Assembly (NCBI GenBank): GCA_938743325.2
Contig: OW568861.1
Location: 806,001 to 870,000 of the forward strand
Direction of reading: 5' to 3'
Origin: Pycnococcus provasolii
Lineage: Eukaryota; Chlorophyta; Pseudoscourfieldiophyceae; Pseudoscourfieldiales; Pycnococcaceae
DNA: 64,000 nt
Made by a program: the position numbers and the translations under genes. Below the pieces are notes generated by a model, which was not told the DNA's origin, ran no database searches, and saw only the letters and a program-made list of their open reading frames with translations. Positions 60,701 to 64,000 of the stretch are shown piece after piece. Numbering within the stretch: the first letter of the stretch is position 1; each line of letters begins with the position of its first letter.

Positions 60701-62534
60701 GCGGACACTTATCGGGGCTAATCCATGTCCACACCGTGGAGTCGGGGTGCAGGATGCACACCTTGCCGTCGTCTCCAGCCGGATCTCCACCGTACGCGAT
60801 GATGTAGTCGCCCATCTGCGAAATCGTCATGGCCTTTCGCTTAACCGGCTGCACGCCGAGGATCCTGTGGGTCTTCCACGGCGCCACGCACTCGACGACG
60901 AACGGCGATCCACGAACTGGGAGTATCTCGACGTTTCCACTCTTCGTGTCCTCGTCAAGCTCGTCGAACCCAACGTGCACCTCGTACTTGCCAGCCGTTG
61001 GCACGGCGTAGTCCACCTCGTACGTGCCGTTGTCGAAGTCGGTGATACGGTGCGATCCGAAGTACAATCCCTTTGGATCCGGCGGATCGACGCGCTTCAC
61101 CTCGATGACGAACTCGTCGCCTCCGGACGTTCGCTTCTGGTTGCACGTATCCTTCGAGAGGATGAGGAATGGAACCTCGACGCCTGATATGCACTTCTCG
61201 AGGCCCGGCCCGAAGGCCATACAGTTCTTCGCCGCGGTGTTGGCGAAGTAGCGGAACTTCACCTTGTTCACCGTCCATCCCTCGCCAGAAATGGACACGC
61301 GCACGTCCACCTCCTGCGCGCCGAACTGCTCGTAGTTTGGCGTGAGGCACGAGACGGTGGATTCGTCGACGAAATGGCCTTCGACGGTCATTTCCGTCTT
61401 GCCGCTGCCGAAGCGAACCTCGATCTTGCTGCTCGGCTTGAACTGCATGCCGCGCACCCTGATCTCGCTGTCTCCAAAGACGGGGCCCATGTCCGGCTCA
61501 ACGCCCATGCACGCGTACGGCGGTCCGATGATGGGCGAGACGTTCAGCGTCCACAGGTCGCCGAGCCAGCGCGACGACCAGCCGCCAAAGAAGATGAGGC
61601 GGCACGACTTGTTGTCGTACGTCATCGCCGTGTCCTCGCGCGCCTCCATCGGCGTGCCGTGCACCTCCGGCACGGTCCACACCATGTTTCCGACGTCCAT
61701 CACCTCGACGGTGTTGGAGTACTGCATCGAATCCATCTTGCCACCGATGACGAACGTCTTGTAGTTGGGCACCGACTCGATGCAGTCGCCGTTGTGGTTG
61801 CAGATGGGGTACGTGTAGTTGGGCGCCTTTTGGGACGGGTCCTCGATCCACGTGTGCGTCGCGATGTCGAGCATGAACGTGTCCTGGTAAATCTCGCTGT
61901 TGTCGCGGCCGCCGAACACCATGAAGTAGCCGGGGTACGTCGCGGCGGCATGGCTAAAACGCGCAGGCGAGAAGACGGTGCCGCCCTCCTTCTTGAGATT
62001 CGGGCAAGACCACGTCATCGGGCGCTCCTTGTCGCCTTCGACGTACCCACCAAAGTCGAGAATCCACAGGTCGCTGAACGTCTTGCCGTGACCACCGTAG
62101 CCGCCGAAGATCCACAGCTGCCCTTCGACGATCGTCGCCGTGTGGTGCGCGCGCGCGTGCGGCGTGCCAACCTCGCTAGCGATTTCAGGCTGGTCCCAGC
62201 TCTTCTCGGCAACGTCATAGACCCACACGTCGCCGTACCTCTCGCGGTGGTTCATTCCACCGAAAACGAGGAACTTCTTAGCCGAGATGGGGGTCATGGT
62301 GAAGTGGCTACGTGCCGACGGGAACTTGTCACCGCGCGGGTGAAGCTCCGTCCACTTGAATTGTTCGGCGTTCGAAATGTCGAGCTCCTGCAGGTCGCTG
62401 AGCGCCTGCGGCTTACCATCCTTGCGTCCGACGCCACCGTAGAGGAACACCTTTCCGGCAGTCGTACACATGCGGTGCCCCGATCGCGGCACCGGCGGCG
62501 TCCCCTTGACGGGTGTCTCCTCCCATGTCACCGA
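48780..62534 (-). CDS. Outer-arm dynein heavy chain, alpha (ODA11)-like
   Basis: A 13.7-kb exon encodes ~4,580 residues. Order: kelch propeller (1-345), IPT (~350-440) and filamin (~455-560) modules, a second kelch propeller (~570-1070) interrupted by an Ala/Glu/Pro acidic insert (~697-829), tail and linker, then six AAA modules. P-loops are AAA1 GPAGTGKTETTKDL (~1825), AAA2 GPTGVGRTE (~2130), AAA3 GPAGSGKTQ (~2484) and AAA4 GVGGSGKQS (~2830). The stalk coiled coil and microtubule-binding tip follow (~3080-3350). Kelch plus IPT plus filamin is the layout I recall for the Chlamydomonas alpha chain; the gamma chain is the alternative. The frame has no ATG at its start; a first exon is proposed separately. 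Confidence 0.95.
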   Translation of the reverse strand, partial: SVTWEETPVKGTPPVPRSGHRMCTTAGKVFLYGGVGRKDGKPQALSDLQELDISNAEQFKWTELHPRGDKFPSARSHFTMTPISAKKFLVFGGMNHRERYGDVWVYDVAEKSWDQPEIASEVGTPHARAHHTATIVEGQLWIFGGYGGHGKTFSDLWILDFGGYVEGDKERPMTWSCPNLKKEGGTVFSPARFSHAAATYPGYFMVFGGRDNSEIYQDTFMLDIATHTWIEDPSQKAPNYTYPICNHNGDCIESVPNYKTFVIGGKMDSMQYSNTVEVMDVGNMVWTVPEVHGTPMEAREDTAMTYDNKSCRLIFFGGWSSRWLGDLWTLNVSPIIGPPYACMGVEPDMGPVFGDSEIRVRGMQFKPSSKIEVRFGSGKTEMTVEGHFVDESTVSCLTPNYEQFGAQEVDVRVSISGEGWTVNKVKFRYFANTAAKNCMAFGPGLEKCISGVEVPFLILSKDTCNQKRTSGGDEFVIEVKRVDPPDPKGLYFGSHRITDFDNGTYEVDYAVPTAGKYEVHVGFDELDEDTKSGNVEILPVRGSPFVVECVAPWKTHRILGVQPVKRKAMTISQMGDYIIAYGGDPAGDDGKVCILHPDSTVWTWISPDKCPPTTVEDAPNKELCDSRHGHVQLALNRDMTMIFGGMDDVEGHDENDLYVILREEAEDGTVSFTWKDVGHVKGYVMRQELPFNPHDAPAAAEDGGEAAEGGEAAAPAEGEEGGEAAAPAEGEEGGEAAAPAEGEEAAAPAEEAAAPAEEAAPPAEEAAPAEEAPAEGEEGAAAPAEGEEGAAAPAEGEEGAAPPAEGEEGAAAPAEEEEEEEVDEPEEEGAGPPKERCFAACCSLGDGIKKFLFYGGENYGAPLGDFFLLDISKGDGKWAWKEPIIDLNGGEHPGYRKNSSMGCIDKHVYLFGGTSWNDEGDEVHHNDVFVFEWNNKKNTLTLLPDFKIDGDAPSPRYGCRLEPYGKFNQTELMLTGGLDEHGAVLADAFALDTAATPNPKWRQVMWDDPATAMPSGMCVCTFKATIIKAEVGPGSLKYNDLYDLDVIGKGKEYSFDKQMMDVTEEQIKDLQDFVDKAEAAFHACEDLDALAQDFEQLLEVMSVMYNIKTRKLELDLMIDCMEESFAVLAAHKVNVTARVDQLADLRTRFAQIKNDAPVFKNDIEPIQSVEGEKIKARIAEFDGRVHAYRAEFEQNGFYRYDTEAEKAYPLVEAQHKALSEFEQEAEEFQTYANNFEFPELMDTPKAVLAECRDDLATIRQLWDTIDVVDNTIEEWKDTKWADIDCTTMEDATKVFQKDVKALPKKCRQWKVFTGLDESVKNFLTSIPLINDLRSPDMRDRHWEQLMETTSVHFTIDDKFKLADLLALQLHKFEDDVGEIVDRAQKEAKMEVSLGKLRETWGKVEWLFTQFKDSDVHLIKLGEEDFETLEDNQLLVQGMIANRYMKTFEDDILGWNKKLNAVADVNQICSEIQRTWSYLVSLFIDSDEVKKELPEAAARFKDIDSEVRRILKKAGQTKNVVDVSTEDGLFKNLETQQKELEMCEKALADYMESKRRAFPRFYFVSTADLLDILSNGNNPEKVMIHCSKVFQAIDKLELETGGDRPVSKGMVSCVGKEYVPFKTDMKLVGKVEMYMNDIINKMRSELKENLFDSIQAYPNKPRHEWCLDWTSQMILVVNQVYWCQEVEAALQAVEGGEANAVKDYNGKQVQQLTDLIHATRENLSKPDRQKVMNMITIDAHSRDAVINLMEKGDLHMKAFLWLAQLRTYWDPAVKDCLIKICDAIFPYGYEYLGNGGRLVITPLTDRIYITATQGCWLSMGTAPAGPAGTGKTETTKDLSSQLGKSVYVFNCAPEMDYRSMGDIFKGLAASGSWGCFDEFNRLVPEVLSVCSVQYKCVTDAQKKKTYLPGRGCDYVDAEGTFHEEIKGYKFVAADGVEMPLEEGTSAFITMNPGYIGRAELPESLKALFRPITVMVPDRQLIMENMLMAEGFVDAKMLAKKFASLYYLLEDMLSPQKHYDWGLRAIKSVLVVAGSLLRAEAGQVEADVLFRALRDFNIPKILMADMVIFMGLLVDLFPGTDPPRKRDTDFEKVIETVTTESGLTVEPNFILRVTQLADLLAIRHCIFLMGPTGVGRTECYRMCAKAVTRGVDIPEDDIVNDYLRPNNKRKITIQDINPKSISTQEFYGFVNMATREWKDGLMSFYMRELSNIPDEDPKWIILDGDLDANWIESMNSTMDDNKLLTLPSNERIRLLPHMKLIFEIRDLKFATPATATRAGILYISEERQWQNMTTAWATRYLPEYAKAAKWKDEKVPMDTVIALFDKYCPDTIFELKKSYQHLTPLATMNWVTSLVNILQGLITPANLNSRATPEDFEMYFVLACVWAFGGGLAPKDGIEYRRMFDKYWKQTWTTVKFPGKGSVFDYYINPKTTKFSGWADLVTEIEFDSQTQDMSSVFVPTPESSSFTYFLDMMIDLGKPIMFVGPAGSGKTQLVNGKLGSLKDGLLAQTVSFNYFTDVISFQKILESKLEKKAGINFGPPGTNKLIYFVDNINLAALDKYDTAMPISLIRQHLGWGHWFDRQKLSPKNIGNTQYISAMNPTAGAFVINPRLQRLFLTLAFDFPGKDSLMQIYGVFLQGHLKRFSTDLQDHGTKILQAALGNHEKVTATFRKSAVNFHYEFTIRHLSNVFQGLLMSNPETFNNVDKFSTLWLHESERVYADRLVSVEDLGKYNKNVQAIATKNFKIPDLPEYYKKENAKPLIFCHFAGGLGEQKYDVVEDYASLSKTLEEALAEYNETNAVMNLVLFEDAMKHVCRISRIISNPGGHALLVGVGGSGKQSLSKLAAHICGMTTYQIVISGSYNMNSLKEDLQKMFKRSGLKGEGICWLFTDAQITNEQFLVPINDLLASGEVPELFAAEDADEIVNAIRGEVKAAGLVDTRDNCWNFFIANARKNLHMCFTHSPVGEQFRIRAQRFLAIVNSTVIDWFQPWPQSALLGVANRFLGELDLGEPATAKAVIEFMPISFAGVEKAAKDYLLQERRYCYTTPKTFLELIALYKNLLDTNRTNTTNAIERLQNGLDKLEKVSKDVDVLVEAAKVKAVEVEEKVVNADAFSEKVGIEKEKAAEENAAAAVEAEKCGVIAVEVAAKQKSVQADLDGAEPLVEAALAALDTLNKKDLGEAKSLKKPPAGVDDITAVVIILLQGNPKDKSWQAATKMMGNVDKFMETLKGFKAEIDEGNVPQKSVDACRPYLELPHFNKETIYNKSRAAAGLCEFAINIIKYYDVVTMIEPKRQELREANEQLDGANTKLKEVQDQVAELNALVAELERQFDEAMAEKNNAIAEQEATNRKLGLANRLVNALASSAETWKLTVIQLKKDYDVLTGDMLVAAAFVSYSGPFTAPFREKLMKEWLKYMHDHHMPMTENIDVLKVLVDAADVAGWVGEGLPSDNTSVQNGVITTRSERWPLLCDPQLQGIGWIKERESKNDVKVLRMGNPKTVTAMERAVEAGNSVIIENMGESIDAVLTPVVTRAFVKKGRNFVVKIGDKDVDVSPDFKLYLHTKLSNPHFPPEIQAETTLINFTVTPDGLEDQLLALVVNKERPDLEETKTRLIVENNQFTIKLKEIEDTLLYKLATAEGDLTEDVALIESLEEAKAVADEISIKVEEAKVTEVTINESREKYRPVASRGSLLFFLLNSLNKVHAFYAFSLNAFVVVFARGIDNTPGGRKPKIKMSFRSIAKRVMGKFDWNSDLLKSMLPSAKGGKKTEAIPEPTPEQLEARLKALVDVCTFTVFDYTRRGLFDKDKLIVSTTLTLQILLREQRIDVEDYETLLKAPKNLSPPPIADDLSNWMNDAQWASLLPLEKNSAFANLTKTMEKASEDWEHWNAEEAAETHPLPGEWEKNLSEFRKLILLRAMRPDRITAGLLRFVEHTMGETFVNQQAFNAAKMMDESGPSTPIFFILFPGYSPSKDIEVLANSMGKTTENGQLTLISMGQGQEPVAEACLDKYTATGGWVFLDNVHLMQGWIPNLERKLEIAAETAHRDFRCFFSAEPIAGAPFAKIVPESILQTCIKVSNEPPSDMKSNMRRALAPFSQEILDRSTTHEKKVAHAGIMYCLCFYHSLLLGRKKFGVGIGIGAGSGLGFCRGYSFNMGDLINCTEVLYNYLEANESIPWEDLRYMFGEVFYGGHITDAMDRRLCITYLDVICTPDLLPGPDGEGGNTKPTEKIYAPGLRAPDTQDGQYETLTYHVEHSLPAETPAIYGLHPNAQLSLLTTEGEILFDTVGTVMGGGGGGGGGGGGNVEAMVKQGVEDMTNRLPETFNMVELEAKIVDKNPYVVCMLQEVTRMNGLVEFIRRSLEELTLGLEGSLNMSEAMEQVLTGIATNKVPPSWMAQMSTRVQEVYSLDRWFKDVLDRQTQLEVWTDGKVEEYPKSVWLPGLFNAKAFITSVQQVYARANGLPLDVMKFMTDVTTRVDPSTITEYPPESAYVHGLTLEGARWSVKAGKLQDSQPGELRFSMPVIRIVPVTFDKYTTDGYYVTPVYMNMQRANVYSAQVSNFTLKSADNPDKWTLASVALLLQDELGV
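60045..60440 (-). repeat. Acidic Ala/Glu/Pro repeat insert in the dynein gene
   Basis: Imperfect 39-48 bp units coding EEGGEAAAPAEG and EEGAAAPAEG variants, plus EEAAAPA units, followed by a Glu run. All are in frame and lie inside the second kelch propeller. Confidence 0.9.
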
Positions 62535-62661
62535 CTGTGGTTTTTGCGTGCGTGTGTGTGCGTGTGTTAGTCATGTTTAGTTTAGTGTTAAGCCTCTAAG
62601 AAGGTTGCGTTCGCTTCGTCGCGCGGCCGAAGCGACTGACTTGCGACGAGCCGCGGCTCAC

Positions 62662-62802
62662 ATCTCCCTCGTTGCCGACACCTCTCCCCTCTCTCTCCTC
62701 CGTCTCCTCGCCGTCGCGCGTCGCGCCAGCCTGCACGTGTGTGCCCGAGCACTTGCTCACTGGCTTCAACCGGTTACCGGCGTTACTTCGGCGTCGACGC
62801 AT
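62662..62802 (-). CDS. Proposed first exon of the dynein heavy chain
   Basis: The dynein frame has no in-frame ATG before the stop at 62571-62573. A splice acceptor (CCACAG, ending at 62535) has an ACTAAC branch-type motif at 62566-62571 upstream. A GTGAGC donor begins at 62661. The frame before it runs from an ATG at 62802 for exactly 47 codons (ending VGNEGD) and joins the dynein frame in phase 0 with SVTWEETP. The 127-bp intron is close in size to that of AP-2 sigma. The exon itself is Arg/Glu-rich with no known motif. Confidence 0.45.
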
Positions 62803-64000
62803 ACACGCGCGCACGCGCGCAACCACCAGCCAGCCGCCAGGCCAGCCCCTTCCAGCTCCCTCTGACGCCCACAACCGAGAAGACCACAGGGAGAAGCGCG
62901 ACGTACCATGTTGTGCACACGCCTGCGTGTGTGAAGGTGTAGATGAGCCTAAGTACAGGAGCCTAAGTAGCACGGTGCGACCCAAGTTGCGTGGGCGCAA
63001 GACTCTGCGAGTCCTCACTCACCTGGCAAGAGGTGGGGTGGGAGCAATGGCCGAGCCAAGTTGGCTGATGGGCGTGCAGCACGGCCACGAGAGCGAGCTT
63101 AGGGCCACGACTCACGCACGACCTCCAGGCGCTGGGCCAGCGAGCCAAAGCCAGGCGGAGAGAGGCGAACGAACTACGTCGTAGGTTACGCGCAACACGC
63201 CTCTAGCTCTAGAGTAGAGCTCCTCGCAGCGAACTCGCAGCTCCTCGCAGCTCCTCGCAGCTCCTCGCAGCGAACTCGCAGCTCCTCGCAGCAGAGCTTG
63301 CTTTAATGCTTTCCTGCTTTCCTGTAGAGTGTAGACCCTTCGCCCCTTCGTCTCGAAACCCTTCGTACGTGCTACGGTATGTACGGTACCCTTGCAGCTG
63401 TTGCTTGGTTGGCGAGGGTTGACGAGCCTCCCTCAGCCCTCAGGTTGCTTTGGACCCTTTGGAGGAGTGATTGCCTCGAGAGTGACGACAAGCATCGATT
63501 CCAAGACGATGTGCATCAGTGCATTGTGCAGTGCAGACGATGTGCAGACGATGTGCAGGAGGTCTCTGCCCTCTGGACGACTCTTCGATGACTCTTTCAG
63601 CGTTCTCCAGATGCCAGACTCAAAGGGGACCCACAAAGGCGTTCTCAACTCAAAGTCGTGCGCGTTGCGCGGTGCAATCAAACCACAGCTAGGACTACCT
63701 TTGCAGCCAGCCAGCTGCAAAGGCTCGCTACCAGTCACCAGTCTGCCAGAGAAGTCTGCCAGTCGCATAGTCTACACAGTGCATACACAGTAGTATCCCC
63801 TCTGTACACTCATTCAACGAGTGGCACCCCTTAATGCACCGATAACTAGCGACGCGAACCCGCGCGAGCAGGTCTGCAGGAGGGACGAAGGGAAGCTCAA
63901 GGGAAGGGGGGGGGGGAGGGAGGCCCACTGTAAAGTCTCGTTGTTTCAGAAGGATTTTCATGTTTCTTCCATACTGAATTTCCATATCAATTTCCTGAAG
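62803..64000. other. Region upstream of the dynein gene to the window end
   Basis: No convincing gene. A 10-bp tandem repeat CTCCTCGCAG with interspersed CGAACTCGCAG lies at 63219-63297, and GCAGACGATGT repeats at about 63531-63560. The frames at 63392-63985 lack family signals. Confidence 0.5.

Noticed and set aside
59592-61187. 531-residue plus-strand frame with Gly/Ser/Leu repeats
   Set aside because: It reads the dynein acidic repeat backwards; no independent signal.
62596-63018. Whole 140-residue minus-strand frame upstream of the dynein as a separate gene
   Set aside because: No ATG before 62802 fits a start and no motif is seen; its last part is better explained as the dynein's first exon.
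63219-63297. Tandem CTCCTCGCAG block as a possible CRISPR-like array
   Set aside because: Units are contiguous with no spacers; a simple tandem repeat.

Overview
The window is nuclear DNA of a green alga with a compact, intron-poor genome, most likely a prasinophyte-type chlorophyte able to build a motile flagellum. The green-lineage evidence is a canonical Dof zinc finger, a plant-type GDP-L-galactose phosphorylase, a thylakoid FtsH protease, a plant-type group I bZIP, a plant-like TOM7 and a citrate synthase with a peroxisomal PTS2 signal. The flagellar evidence is an outer-arm dynein heavy chain with kelch, IPT and filamin modules plus a tubulin polyglutamylase-like TTLL. I cannot name the genus from sequence alone. 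I saw no tRNA, rRNA, CRISPR array, virus-like element or recognisable transposon.

Layout: 1-8500 holds the 3' end of an IQ/EF-hand protein, 5-formyl-THF cyclo-ligase, peroxisomal citrate synthase, a membrane sulfotransferase-like protein, a PRKRIP1 spliceosomal protein and a CGL160-like plastid membrane protein. 10200-17600 holds the Dof factor, an AIG2-like cyclotransferase, the ascorbate enzyme GDP-L-galactose phosphorylase with an upstream ORF that has no ATG, complex I NDUFS7 and a 54-residue TOM7. 18100-26500 holds a doubtful small ORF, an MFS transporter, a type IIB Ca2+-ATPase and methylmalonate-semialdehyde dehydrogenase. 27800-38600 holds a CW-finger/Dam-like methylase protein, a bZIP factor, the AP-2 sigma subunit (one clear 100-bp intron), a fucosyltransferase-like type II protein, an unknown possibly mitochondrial protein and a lone PARP-type finger protein. 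38800-48100 holds FtsH, a SPOC-domain protein, a TTLL and a 13-repeat LRR protein. 48780-62534 is one 13.7-kb dynein exon.

The genes are mostly ordinary housekeeping functions spread over plastid, mitochondrion, peroxisome, nucleus and flagellum, without operon-like logic. NDUFS7 and TOM7, both mitochondrial, sit head-to-tail 98 bp apart, and TTLL and the dynein are flagellar genes about 3 kb apart.

The most interesting items are: (1) the GDP-L-galactose phosphorylase upstream ORF, whose peptide resembles the ascorbate-sensing uORF of land plants as I remember it; (2) a fusion of a phage-type adenine methylase-like domain with a CW histone-reader finger and two small Cys/His motifs; (3) TTAGGG arrays that lie only in promoter-containing gaps and never in gene-end-to-gene-end gaps; (4) a 98-bp hairpin just before the PRKRIP1 start; (5) an apparent cryptic first exon for the dynein.
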